A DNA stretch of 33,110 nucleotides from an uncultured Lachnospiraceae bacterium (GTDB taxonomy: Bacteria; Bacillota; Clostridia; Lachnospirales; Lachnospiraceae). The position numbers and the translations under genes were made by a program. The notes under the pieces were generated by a model. That model was not told the origin of the DNA and searched no databases. It saw nothing but the letters and a program-made list of their open reading frames with translations. Below, piece by piece: positions 16,219 to 25,881 of this stretch (position 1 is the stretch's first letter; every line of letters begins with the position of its first letter). The stretch is taken from contig CACXGE010000119.1 in NCBI GenBank assembly GCA_902767135.1, positions 1 through 33,110 of the forward strand. The letters are read 5' to 3'.

Positions 16219-18417
16219 TTATAACTGGTACTCTCCCTCTTCCGATTCCTCTTTGTTTCCTCGTGTGGGATCTTCTGTTGGAGTTGGGGTCTCCCTCACT
16301 ACCGGGGTAGGGATAGCCTCCTGATCATCATCGGTATCCTCATCTTCTATCACCTGAACATCCGGGTCATCTTCATATTCCTCATCCTCTTCCCCGTCTG
16401 CTTCCTCATCTTCCTCTTCTTCATCAAAATAATAATCCGGATCTTCATCCTCATACTCTTCGTATTCTTCGTATTCCTCGTCCTCACCTTCGGACTCTTC
16501 ATCGTAATATTCTTCCCCGTTTTCGTCTATTTCTTCATCGATTTCCTCATCTGTTTCTTCATCCTCTTCTATGATATCGCCATCTTCCTCCACATAGGTT
16601 TCATCGTCTTCGTATTCCGTACAGACTTCAATACCTTCCTCTATTTCAGGGGTAACCTCAATTACCACTTCTTCCTCTTCCTCCACACCATCTAGGATTT
16701 CCACATAAGTTCCATCGCTTGCACCAATGGATACCTCTCTTTTTTCTACAAATCCATCACATACCACATAACAGAAATATCCATGTTTTCCCTGGTTTAA
16801 TGCTTTCACCGGAACAGCAACTGCATCCACTGCACTGGCGGTATAAATCACAACCTCGGCCTCAATACCAAGATAAACATCTTCTGCTGCATCCTCTACC
16901 AGTACCTCTGCGGTAATCACCGGAACACCAGAAGAATTTTTCTCTGCCATTCGATTAATCTTGCTTACCGTTCCTGTATATTCCTCCCCGGCTATGCTAA
17001 TGTCAGCTTCCTGTCCTTCTTCCACCTCCAGAAGGTTATTCTTGGTTAAGTTTACAGTAACCTTTACATTGTTTAAATCTGATACGGTACATAACGGAGC
17101 GCCCTCTGCCACCATAGCACCGGATTGTGCTGAAACCTCTGTAACCAATCCTGAAAATTCTGACATAATACCAGACTGTGCAACTTCTAACTGGGATGAG
17201 GCAGTATCTTTATTTAATTGGGATAACTCTTTTTGTGCTTCAATCTGTTCCTTCTGTGCATCAGAGATAAGCCCCGCTTCTGCCGTCATTTTTTCCGACT
17301 TTCGGTCTGCCAAATTTGTCTGGTACTCTGCAAGTTTTTTCTGGGCACTTTCTAACTGGGACTGGTAATCTGACAAATTCTTTTGGGCTGTATTTCTCCC
17401 CTGAGTCTGTTGCTCGTTTAATTCCACCCCAAGGTTGTCAAAATAATTTATTTCCGCATTGGCACTTTTAATACTTGCCTCTAAACGCTCAATTTCATCT
17501 TCTGTATTTTCGATTTTATCTTCATAATCATCAATCTCTTTTTTGATATCTGTCAGTTTCGAATCACTGTCACTGTCCACCTGCAAGGTATTCTCATATC
17601 CACTTTGTTCTGCCTTATCCGACAATTCTGCCCTTCTAGCCTCCAATTCCAAATCAGACACATCAAAAACAGCTAACATATCCCCTTCTGAAACCCGAGA
17701 ACCTTCCTCGACGTTGCACTCACTCACCACCGCGCTCACCGGGGAATAATACGTTTTCACATGATTGCTTTCCACATAACCACTGGTCTTTAATGTCTGG
17801 TCAATGTCTCTTAATTGAGCTATCTCAACCTTTACTGTCATCAGTGGCTCCGGCATCAAGGACTTTGTAACCACGGTTCCAATGATAAGAACTACCACAG
17901 TGACTGCCACGGTAACCATGATTGTCTTTTTTACATTCATGTCTCTTCGAATTCCCTGAGCCTTACGCTCTGCCCGTAACGCTTTCTTTTCCCGATATTT
18001 TTGTGCAAGTTTTGAATTATGTATTGCTGCCACCAATTTAGAGTTTTTGATTTTTTGCACCAACTTGGAATTCTTAATCTTTATGACAAGTTTTGAATTT
18101 CCTATCTTTGACCAAAAGTTTTTCCAGCCCCGACCTATTATCTTGCCCAGCCCTATCTTTACCACTTCCTCTTCCGAAGCTAACGCATTGGGATCGTAAT
18201 CCTCGGCCTTTACATCAGAAGACATATTGGCATCTTTGTCAAATTGAATCTCTTCCTGGCCTTGTTTTTTTCCAAAAAACAAAAATCTCTTCTTGGATGT
18301 TGTATTTTGGGGTTTCTTTTCCTTTTTTACTTTTTCTTTCTTTTGTTCTTGTTCCTTGCAGTCTTCCACCGTCTGCTCCACCGGAACATTTTCTTCACTT
18401 TTTTTCTTGCCAAACAT
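16219..18417 (-). CDS. MacA/HlyD-like adaptor protein with repeats and acidic tail
   Basis: A 732-residue exporter adaptor, far longer than the usual 350-450. Residues 1-160 are a charged, mostly basic cytosolic head that includes four near-identical 9-residue repeats (core NSKLV) at about 104-140. A single membrane helix is at 164-187. Then come a barrel-sandwich half (about 195-260), a long coiled coil (about 280-420, rich in Q, E and K), the second lipoyl half, and beta-barrel and membrane-proximal domains to about 600. Residues 602-732 form an extreme acidic tail: 66 of its first 100 residues are Asp or Glu, ending in Pro/Thr-rich TPTPTEDPT. It is co-transcribed with a MacB-like ATPase and permease. 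Core function is secure; both extensions are unexplained. Confidence 0.88.
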   Translation of the reverse strand: MFGKKKSEENVPVEQTVEDCKEQEQKKEKVKKEKKPQNTTSKKRFLFFGKKQGQEEIQFDKDANMSSDVKAEDYDPNALASEEEVVKIGLGKIIGRGWKNFWSKIGNSKLVIKIKNSKLVQKIKNSKLVAAIHNSKLAQKYREKKALRAERKAQGIRRDMNVKKTIMVTVAVTVVVLIIGTVVTKSLMPEPLMTVKVEIAQLRDIDQTLKTSGYVESNHVKTYYSPVSAVVSECNVEEGSRVSEGDMLAVFDVSDLELEARRAELSDKAEQSGYENTLQVDSDSDSKLTDIKKEIDDYEDKIENTEDEIERLEASIKSANAEINYFDNLGVELNEQQTQGRNTAQKNLSDYQSQLESAQKKLAEYQTNLADRKSEKMTAEAGLISDAQKEQIEAQKELSQLNKDTASSQLEVAQSGIMSEFSGLVTEVSAQSGAMVAEGAPLCTVSDLNNVKVTVNLTKNNLLEVEEGQEADISIAGEEYTGTVSKINRMAEKNSSGVPVITAEVLVEDAAEDVYLGIEAEVVIYTASAVDAVAVPVKALNQGKHGYFCYVVCDGFVEKREVSIGASDGTYVEILDGVEEEEEVVIEVTPEIEEGIEVCTEYEDDETYVEEDGDIIEEDEETDEEIDEEIDENGEEYYDEESEGEDEEYEEYEEYEDEDPDYYFDEEEEDEEADGEEDEEYEDDPDVQVIEDEDTDDDQEAIPTPVVRETPTPTEDPTRGNKEESEEGEYQL

Positions 18418-18436
18418 TGTTATGTACCCTCACTTC

Positions 18437-19141
18437 CTATTTTGTACTTTCCGTCTCATCATTTCGATAATCCTGCTCTATTTTACCATCTTTAATTCTC
18501 ACAACCCTTTTTGCCTGGGCTGCAATATCATTGTCATGGGTAATCAGTATCACCGTTCTTCCTGTTTTGTGCAATTCCTTTAAAATTCCCAATATTTCCT
18601 TACTGGAATGGGAATCCAGGTTTCCCGTTGGCTCATCCGCCAGAATTACTGGTGGTTTTGCCGCAATGGCTCTGGCTATTGCCACCCTCTGCTGCTGACC
18701 CCCTGACATTTCTGCCGGCTTATGGTCCATTCTATGAGACAATCCCACAATCTCCAACGCCTTTACAGATAATTTCTTTCTCTCCTCTTTGGAAATACCA
18801 CGATAAATCAATGGCAACTCTACATTTTCTACAGCCGTTAAACTGGGAATCAAATTAAACCCCTGAAAAATAAACCCTATCTCCTTATTCCTGACATCCG
18901 ACAAATCATCATCTTTCATGGTTGACACATCTCTGCCATTTAGAAAATATTGCCCAAAGCTGGGCACATCCAGACACCCTAACATATTCATCAAGGTTGA
19001 TTTTCCAGAACCTGACTGGCCTATAATTGCCACAAATTCCCCTTTGGAAATCTTTAGATTTACACCGTCTAAGGCTCGTACTTCATTTTCACCGGGATTA
19101 TAAATTTTATAGATATTTCGAATATCTATTAACTCGTTCAT
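18437..19141 (-). CDS. MacB-type ABC exporter ATPase
   Basis: A 234-residue ATPase of the LolD/MacB family. Walker A is GQSGSGKST near residue 40, the Q-loop is in FIFQGFNLIPSL, the signature is MSGGQQQRVAIARA, Walker B is ILADEPTGNLD and the switch histidine is in LITHD. It powers the permease two genes downstream. AAAGGGG precedes the ATG, with a promoter at 19208-19236. It is the first gene of the exporter operon. Confidence 0.95.
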   Translation of the reverse strand: MNELIDIRNIYKIYNPGENEVRALDGVNLKISKGEFVAIIGQSGSGKSTLMNMLGCLDVPSFGQYFLNGRDVSTMKDDDLSDVRNKEIGFIFQGFNLIPSLTAVENVELPLIYRGISKEERKKLSVKALEIVGLSHRMDHKPAEMSGGQQQRVAIARAIAAKPPVILADEPTGNLDSHSSKEILGILKELHKTGRTVILITHDNDIAAQAKRVVRIKDGKIEQDYRNDETESTK

Positions 19142-19207
19142 ATTAAGTTCCCCTTTTAATTTCTATTGCATTTATTGTTTCACATATATAATAACTCTAA
19201 CTTATAT

Positions 19208-19236
19208 ATATTACACGATTTTTTTTTATATCTCAA
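19208..19236 (-). promoter_or_regulatory. Promoter of the MacAB-type exporter operon
   Basis: On the minus strand TTGAGA (19231-19236) and TAATAT (19208-19213) are 17 nt apart. The start would be near 19201, giving a leader of about 60 nt. A TATAAT on the opposite strand at 19187-19192 could belong to the small toxin gene, so the two transcripts would diverge from this AT-rich patch. Confidence 0.55.
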
Positions 19237-19333
19237 TACAAATTGCCAGTTTTAAGAAAATCTTATGAAATCTTATGGGGAACCGAAGGGGCGATATGTC
19301 AGCTGCCGGATACGAATGAGGGAGCTGGTGCCA

Positions 19334-19411
19334 ATGATTACATATACTGAATTATTACAATTTGTAATTATGCTTTGTGCTGTAATAACTCTTGTTAAAT
19401 CTTACACATAA
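19334..19411 (+). CDS. Holin-like type I toxin peptide
   Basis: A 25-codon gene too short for ordinary gene callers. It opens MITYTELLQF, continues as an uninterrupted hydrophobic stretch (VIMLCAVITLV) and closes KSYT: a one-helix membrane peptide. The opening MxTYxxLxQ and the following helix match the small 'putative holin-like toxin' peptides of Lachnospiraceae, as I recall them. GGGAGCTGGTG precedes the ATG at ribosome-binding distance, and CAGCT (19300-19304) can pair with AGCTG (19323-19327) to mask it. A bidirectional terminator starts at its stop codon, and a strong promoter on the other strand drives an RNA into that terminator. The toxin promoter is unclear; TATAAT at 19187-19192 has only a weak -35. 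Confidence 0.68.
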   Translation: MITYTELLQFVIMLCAVITLVKSYT

Positions 19412-19505
19412 AAAATAGCGCCCTCGTCTGGTAAACTAAGCGCTATTTTTGTAATACTTTATTTTACCGGCGGCTAGGACGTATCTAGCTTTCGGTTCTC
19501 TTGTT
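19410..19505 (-). ncRNA. Antisense RNA, putative type I antitoxin
   Basis: A transcript starting near 19505 from the promoter at 19512-19540 and ending at the shared hairpin (19411-19450, A6 at 19410-19415 giving a U6 tail) would be about 95 nt. It has a 5' stem-loop (GCTAG/CTAGC around 19473-19489). It overlaps the toxin mRNA tail to tail over the terminator, the geometry of bsrG/SR4-type pairs in Bacillus. There is no open frame with a ribosome-binding site. Confidence 0.6.
19411..19450. terminator. Shared bidirectional terminator of toxin and antitoxin
   Basis: AAAAATAGCGC (19411-19421) pairs with GCGCTATTTTT (19440-19450) around an 18-nt loop containing TCGTCTGGTAAAC. T-runs follow on both strands. 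It is therefore the 3' end of both convergent RNAs and the segment where they are complementary. Confidence 0.75.
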
Positions 19506-19511
19506 AAGTAC

Positions 19512-19540
19512 ATTATAACCAATGTATATAATAATTTGAA
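19512..19540 (-). promoter_or_regulatory. Strong promoter of the antisense RNA
   Basis: On the minus strand TTCAAA (19535-19540) and a perfect TATAAT (19512-19517) with a 17-nt spacer. The next minus-strand gene is the exporter ATPase, which has its own promoter, and a terminator intervenes at 19411-19450, so the product is a short RNA. Confidence 0.7.
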
Positions 19541-19554
19541 GAAAAATTTTTCTC

Positions 19555-20766
19555 TTATATCTGATCCTCAAAGGCTTCCTTCACTTTATCTCCAGCCTCT
19601 TTCATTTTATCCATAAACCCTTTCTTCTTGGGCTTTTCTTTTGTAGTCTTTAAATCATCAGATTTCTTCAAGGTATTACCACTGACAGCGTCAAATTGAC
19701 GAAGCAAATCTTTTGCTTCTTCACTTAACTTATCCGGTACCTGCACCACCAGGGTAACATAATGGTCTCCACGGATATTCTTATTTCTCAAATGTGGAAC
19801 ACCCTTTCCTTTTAATCTTACCTTGGTGTCTGTCTGAGTTCCTGGTTTTACATCATATAACACATCTCCGTCTACCGTGGTAATTCTCACCTCTCCACCT
19901 AATGCTGCCTGAGCAAAAGAAATTGGAGCTGTTGAGAATATATTCTCATCCTGTCTTTGCAAGATTGGATGACGGGATACAACCACCTGAACCAGTAAAT
20001 CTCCTCTTGGTCCTCCGTTGACACCCGGTTCTCCTTTTTCCCGGATACGGATACTCTGTCCATCGTCAATACCCGCCGGTACGGAAACCTGAATGGTTCT
20101 CTTTCTGGTAATATATCCACTGCCATGACAATCCGGACATTTGTCTTTCACCACTTTACCTTTTCCGCTACATTCCGGACAGGTTTGTACATTCCTTACC
20201 ATACCAAATAGGGACTGCTGGGTATATACCACCTGGCCTTTTCCGTTACATTTCGGGCAGGTCTGAGGTGAACTTCCAGGTCTTGCACCTGTTCCATGAC
20301 AAGTAGAACATTCATCTTTCAGATTTAATTCAATTTCTTTTTCACAACCAAATACAGCTTCCTCAAAACTAATTCTTATGCTGGCTCTTACGTTGGCACC
20401 TTTCATTGGACCATTGTTTGTACTACGGCTACGTCCACCTCCAAACAAATCTCCGAAAATATCTCCAAAGATATCTCCCATATCTGCTCCATTGAAATCG
20501 AAACCGCCAAAACCGCCTGCTCCACCTGCTCCGCCTTCGAAAGCTGCATGACCAAACTGATCATACTGTCTTTTCTTGTCCGGATCACTAAGTACACCAT
20601 AAGCTTCCGAAGCTTCTTTAAACTTCTTCTCTGCCTCAGCATCTCCAGGATTCATATCCGGATGGTATTTTTTTGCAAGCTGACGATATGCTTTTTTGAT
20701 TGTGGCATCATCGGCATTTCTATCAACGCCTAAGACTTCATAATAATCTCTTTTACTCTCTGCCAT
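19555..20766 (-). CDS. dnaJ: Chaperone DnaJ (Hsp40)
   Basis: A 403-residue type I J-protein that delivers substrates to DnaK and triggers its ATPase. The J domain (1-70) has the HPD triad in KKYHPDMN. A Gly/Phe-rich linker is at 75-115 with FGG repeats. The zinc domain has four CxxCxGxG-type repeats: [24 protein letters not shown] and CPDCHGSG. Beta-sandwich substrate domains follow. The last 35 residues ([17 protein letters not shown] and onward) form a charged tail that lengthens it beyond the usual 375-380. It is the last gene of the hrcA operon, separated from dnaK by a repeat-containing gap of 113 nt. Confidence 0.97.
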   Translation of the reverse strand: MAESKRDYYEVLGVDRNADDATIKKAYRQLAKKYHPDMNPGDAEAEKKFKEASEAYGVLSDPDKKRQYDQFGHAAFEGGAGGAGGFGGFDFNGADMGDIFGDIFGDLFGGGRSRSTNNGPMKGANVRASIRISFEEAVFGCEKEIELNLKDECSTCHGTGARPGSSPQTCPKCNGKGQVVYTQQSLFGMVRNVQTCPECSGKGKVVKDKCPDCHGSGYITRKRTIQVSVPAGIDDGQSIRIREKGEPGVNGGPRGDLLVQVVVSRHPILQRQDENIFSTAPISFAQAALGGEVRITTVDGDVLYDVKPGTQTDTKVRLKGKGVPHLRNKNIRGDHYVTLVVQVPDKLSEEAKDLLRQFDAVSGNTLKKSDDLKTTKEKPKKKGFMDKMKEAGDKVKEAFEDQI

Positions 20767-20840
20767 AACTTTTCCTCTCTGTTAATAGGGAGAATAGGGA
20801 CATACTTCTATGCCCCTACTATTGTACCCTTTCTTGCACT

Positions 20841-20879
20841 AAGCGCCTAAATGCGCAGTACTATATTGAATAGTTACGA
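20841..20879. repeat. Intergenic palindromic element, partial copy 3
   Basis: AGTACTATATTGAATAGTTACGATTAT at its right end resembles the right ends of copies 1 and 2 (TGTACTGAATxxTTACC); a small GCGC/GCGC stem precedes it. Only the right half is clear. It ends against the dnaK stop codon and fills most of the dnaK-dnaJ gap. Confidence 0.5.
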
Positions 20880-23406
<2,527 letters not shown>

Positions 23407-23439
23407 CGTTCATCCACCTTTCCGTTATGCTTTTATTTC

Positions 23440-24471
23440 TTATTTATCCTTTTTAAATATAGTATCTATCTGTGCCATCAGGGTTTTCATTGCATTTAAG
23501 GATTTCTCATAATCCATTCGTTTTGGACCAATAATTCCTATTGTTCCCTGCATACCCTCTTCTAATTCATAGGTTGCTGTGATTACACTACAGTCTTTCA
23601 TGGCCTGCACCGGTGTCTCACTTCCAATGTACACCTGTATTCCTGTGCCGCTTTCGTCCGATAAGGTTTCCTGCACCAGCTCTGTCAACGGTTTCTTTTC
23701 CTCAAAGGTGTTGATTAACTCACTAGCCTTCTCACTGTCCGACAATTCCGGGTATTTAAAAATATTGGTTGCTCCGCTGGTATAGATTTCCAACTCATCT
23801 TCCATCTTGATGGCTTCCACTACTGCATCAATCACCTCACTGACAATGTCACTATGAATGCCTGCCTGCACCTTCATGTTTGAAATCATGGATAAATTGA
23901 TTTCGTCTAAACTCAGACCATTTAAGTTTGTATTCAACAACATATTTAATTTCAATAATGTTTCATTATCCAATCTTTCCCGAAGGTCAATGATTTTGTT
24001 TTTTACAATGTTTCCTTCTACCACAACCACTGCCACAATCTGTTTTTCATCTACCATAGATAGCTGAATAAATTTTAGTTTGTTTCTGTGGTAAGTTGGT
24101 GCGGACACCATTGCCGCATAATTTGTGTTACTGGCCAAAACTTTTACAATCTGTTTTAGCACTAACTCCATCTTGTCCTGTCTGTCAATCATGAGTTCTT
24201 TGATTTCCATAACCTGACGTTCTTTGTCTTCCATAATTCTATCCACATAGAAACGATATCCTTTGTCCGAAGGAATTCTTCCTGCCGATGTATGGGGCTG
24301 AACGATATATCCCATATCCTCCAAATCAGACATTTCATTTCGAATGGTAGCAGAACTTAAATTAAGATCTGTATATTTGGAAATTGTTCTAGAACCTACC
24401 GGTTCCCCGGTTTCTAAATAGTTGCGAATGACCGCCTCTAATATCTTAGTTTTTCTTTCATCTAATTCCAT
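23440..24471 (-). CDS. hrcA: Heat-inducible repressor HrcA
   Basis: A 343-residue repressor that binds CIRCE and depends on GroEL for its active state. Residues 1-75 form a winged helix with the recognition segment LSSATIRNEMSDLEDMGYI. The GAF-like core and insertion domain follow. It is the first gene of its operon; a perfect CIRCE lies between its promoter and start codon, so it controls itself and the grpE, dnaK and dnaJ genes. Confidence 0.97.
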   Translation of the reverse strand: MELDERKTKILEAVIRNYLETGEPVGSRTISKYTDLNLSSATIRNEMSDLEDMGYIVQPHTSAGRIPSDKGYRFYVDRIMEDKERQVMEIKELMIDRQDKMELVLKQIVKVLASNTNYAAMVSAPTYHRNKLKFIQLSMVDEKQIVAVVVVEGNIVKNKIIDLRERLDNETLLKLNMLLNTNLNGLSLDEINLSMISNMKVQAGIHSDIVSEVIDAVVEAIKMEDELEIYTSGATNIFKYPELSDSEKASELINTFEEKKPLTELVQETLSDESGTGIQVYIGSETPVQAMKDCSVITATYELEEGMQGTIGIIGPKRMDYEKSLNAMKTLMAQIDTIFKKDK

Positions 24472-24513
24472 CCATTCACTTCCTTTGTGGCAAAATCGTA
24501 ATCTTTGTTTCTG

Positions 24514-24540
24514 TTAGCACTCGTTAATGTGGAGTGCTAA
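24514..24540 (-). promoter_or_regulatory. hrcA: CIRCE operator
   Basis: TTAGCACTC, 9 nt, GAGTGCTAA: a perfect match to the CIRCE consensus with the standard spacer. It sits just downstream of the predicted transcription start, where bound HrcA would block the hrcA-grpE-dnaK-dnaJ transcript. It is the only copy in the window. Confidence 0.97.
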
Positions 24541-24553
24541 CATCTATGTACAT

Positions 24554-24582
24554 AACATAGCACTTGATACCATAAATGTCAA
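24554..24582 (-). promoter_or_regulatory. hrcA: Sigma-A promoter of the hrcA operon
   Basis: On the minus strand TTGACA (24577-24582) and TATGTT (24554-24559) with a 17-nt spacer. The start would be close to 24547, so CIRCE lies at the very 5' end of the transcript. Confidence 0.8.
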
Positions 24583-24748
24583 CCCCATTCTTTATATTTT
24601 GCAAAATTTTTGTAACAGTTTTTCCTGGGGGATACGACCCCCACTTCCTATTTTTTTTAAATTCTTTAATTTCCACAAAGAAATGTGTTCCAGGGCGCCA
24701 CACCCCAAAAATGCATTGGCTTCTATACTAGTCACAGTTTCTGGCAAT

Positions 24749-24774
24749 AAAAAACTACCCTGGGTCAGGATAGT
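24749..24774 (-). terminator. Terminator overlapping the PilZ gene stop codon
   Basis: On the minus strand ACTATCCTG pairs with CAGGGTAGT (one G-U), a 3-nt loop, then TTTTT. The stop codon TGA at 24765-24767 is inside the hairpin, so the last three codons form its 5' arm. This separates the gene from the heat-shock operon. Confidence 0.75.
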
Positions 24775-25454
24775 TTTTTTATGGTGTCTATATTTTTTTC
24801 AATTAATTTATTCTGCAGGTGAGCCGCCTGCTCCCTCTGTCTTTTGGCAATATAATTATCCACTGCCTTGTTGGCCACATACATTCTGCACCCATATTGA
24901 ATCTGTCCATTGTTCATCTCCACCTTTCGAACCAGTCTTCCGGACAAATCAAATCGTAAATCTTCTTTTACAGCCTCAAAGGTAAGCCTTACATCCGCCC
25001 CTTCTTTGGTCAGATTCTCCTTAGGTGCAACAAAAGAAAATCCCGTTGCACTGATATCTTTTACTCCAACCTGCATTTTTCCTTCAAAGCCATCCACTGT
25101 TGCAATACCGGAGATACCCACATACAACCGATAGCTTCCTCTTCGATTAACTTCAAGTCCTATTTTACTGCAGGAAATCATGTGATATTTCTTTCCTTTA
25201 TACAGAACTGTTTTCACCAAGCATCCACACCACTGAATAGGCTTTTCATTATCCCGTGTATATAAGATATTTATCATTACATCGGTTCGATTGAAATTAA
25301 TAATCTGCCCATGATATGTAATGGGGGACACAAAAGCTGCCCCCTGTGCCGTGAACAGGACCGTCAAATCATATTCTAAACGACCACTTTTCGCCAATAC
25401 TTCCATATGCAATGTACCATTTTGCTGTACTTCTCCCAATGTAATTATCCCCAT
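24765..25454 (-). CDS. PilZ domain protein, YcgR-like c-di-GMP effector
   Basis: A 229-residue protein with the two-part layout of YcgR/YpfA: an N-terminal beta-barrel (about 1-100) and a PilZ domain (about 105-215). The c-di-GMP-binding motifs are intact: RGSYR (RxxxR, at the barrel junction) and DISATGFSF (DxSxxG). The C-terminus is helical and basic. Such proteins slow flagellar rotation or control exopolysaccharide in response to c-di-GMP; which applies here is not visible, since no motility gene is in the window. It is transcribed alone. Confidence 0.82.
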   Translation of the reverse strand: MGIITLGEVQQNGTLHMEVLAKSGRLEYDLTVLFTAQGAAFVSPITYHGQIINFNRTDVMINILYTRDNEKPIQWCGCLVKTVLYKGKKYHMISCSKIGLEVNRRGSYRLYVGISGIATVDGFEGKMQVGVKDISATGFSFVAPKENLTKEGADVRLTFEAVKEDLRFDLSGRLVRKVEMNNGQIQYGCRMYVANKAVDNYIAKRQREQAAHLQNKLIEKNIDTIKKLS

Positions 25455-25543
25455 ATGTTTCTCCTTACCTGTTTCTTTTATCTCTATGATTTTGTCATCT
25501 TTTCCCCATTATATCATTGATTTCTACAATATTCCACAAAATT

Positions 25544-25577
25544 GTAACCGTTCAGCCAATTTGCTGAACAGTTACAC
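25544..25577. repeat. Intergenic palindromic element, compact copy 4
   Basis: TGTAACCGTTCAGC and GCTGAACAGTTACA form a 14-bp stem with one mismatch around a 6-nt loop. It shows both termini of the family joined with nothing between them, which makes it the minimal form of the element seen at 5244-5339. Confidence 0.6.
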
Positions 25578-25604
25578 AAAATTCTACAATATTTTAAAAA
25601 CCTC

Positions 25605-25632
25605 TTGACTTTTAGAACAATTGGTGTATAAT
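25605..25632 (+). promoter_or_regulatory. Promoter of short RNA module A
   Basis: TTGACT (25605-25610) and TATAAT (25627-25632) with a 16-nt spacer. Transcription would start near 25639, 13 nt before a terminator hairpin. Confidence 0.65.
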
Positions 25633-25638
25633 TTCCAT

Positions 25639-25690
25639 TATAAGAACGAAGGAGTTTTGAAAGGCATTTGCCTGTCAAGGCTCTTTTTTG
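25639..25690 (+). ncRNA. Short hairpin RNA module A
   Basis: About 50 nt from the predicted start to the T6 tract. A 14-bp stem (25652-25665 with 25670-25683, one mismatch, loop ATTT) makes up nearly the whole molecule. The order GAACGAAGGAGTTTTGA, hairpin, TTTTTTGTTTTTA closely resembles module B on the other side of amt (27919-27969) with different but matching stem bases. It may be a stable sRNA or an attenuated leader. Confidence 0.45.
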
Positions 25691-25716
25691 TTTTTATCAT
25701 ATATGTCTTATATAAT
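25688..25716 (+). promoter_or_regulatory. Second promoter downstream of module A
   Basis: TTGTTT (25688-25693) and a perfect TATAAT (25711-25716) with a 17-nt spacer. The -35 is within the T-rich tail of module A. Transcription from near 25723 would run into the hairpin at 25756-25788. Confidence 0.4.
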
Positions 25717-25755
25717 ATTGCGTTTTTCTATCCCCTTATAGTTTAGGACATATAG

Positions 25756-25788
25756 AAAGCCCGGAGTGCTTCCACCACTCCGGGCTTT
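25756..25788. terminator. Perfect 13-bp GC-rich hairpin
   Basis: AAAGCCCGGAGTG (25756-25768) pairs with CACTCCGGGCTTT (25776-25788) around a 7-nt loop. The following T-run is short on the plus strand (TTTCGCTTTAT) and absent on the minus. It is either a modest plus-strand terminator or a structured RNA end. Confidence 0.5.
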
Positions 25789-25828
25789 CGCTTTATATTG
25801 GCGTCCCCCAAAAAACATAGCGTTACAA

Positions 25829-25858
25829 AAAGGCAGTGGTCATAGAACCACTGCCTTT
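25829..25858 (-). terminator. amt: Terminator of amt
   Basis: AAAGGCAGTGGT (25829-25840) pairs with ACCACTGCCTTT (25847-25858); on the minus strand the stem is followed by TTTTTG. It starts about 24 nt beyond the amt stop codon. Confidence 0.85.
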
Positions 25859-25881
25859 CTCAAATTTCAAAATTTTAGTTT

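Larger units (their letters stand above)
24472..24764. other. Gap between the PilZ gene and hrcA
   Basis: This gap contains the hrcA ribosome-binding site, CIRCE, the hrcA promoter, a GC-rich hairpin (TGGGGG 24626-24631 with CCCCCA 24638-24643, followed on the plus strand by T8) and the PilZ-gene terminator. The stretch starting TTGTAACAGTTTTTCC at 24610 resembles the left end of palindromic element copy 1. A plus-strand open frame here has no ribosome-binding site and I do not call it. Confidence 0.45.
25455..25881. other. Non-coding region between the PilZ and amt genes
   Basis: This 427-nt gap is full of signals: palindromic element copy 4, a promoter with an immediate hairpin terminator (25605-25690), a second promoter followed by a GC-rich hairpin (25688-25788), and the amt terminator (25829-25858). 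All but the last read plus, toward amt. No open frame with a ribosome-binding site was found. Confidence 0.55.

Noticed and set aside
18093..18583. Several plus-strand frames antisense to the exporter adaptor and ATPase genes
   Set aside because: They are mirror frames of a Lys/Glu-rich coding region giving Phe/Leu/Ser-rich peptides; no start signals.
19342..19375. TACTGAATTATTAC within the toxin gene as another copy of the palindrome family
   Set aside because: The match to the family end is short, lies in a conserved coding stretch, and has no partner end or stem.
24527..24985. 152-codon plus-strand frame starting in the CIRCE element
   Set aside because: No ribosome-binding site, overlaps the hrcA promoter and the PilZ gene antisense, and has no recognisable domain.
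25620..25800. 6S RNA
   Set aside because: The interval has roughly the right size, but there is no long closed double-stranded rod with a central bubble; it contains two separate promoters and hairpins instead.
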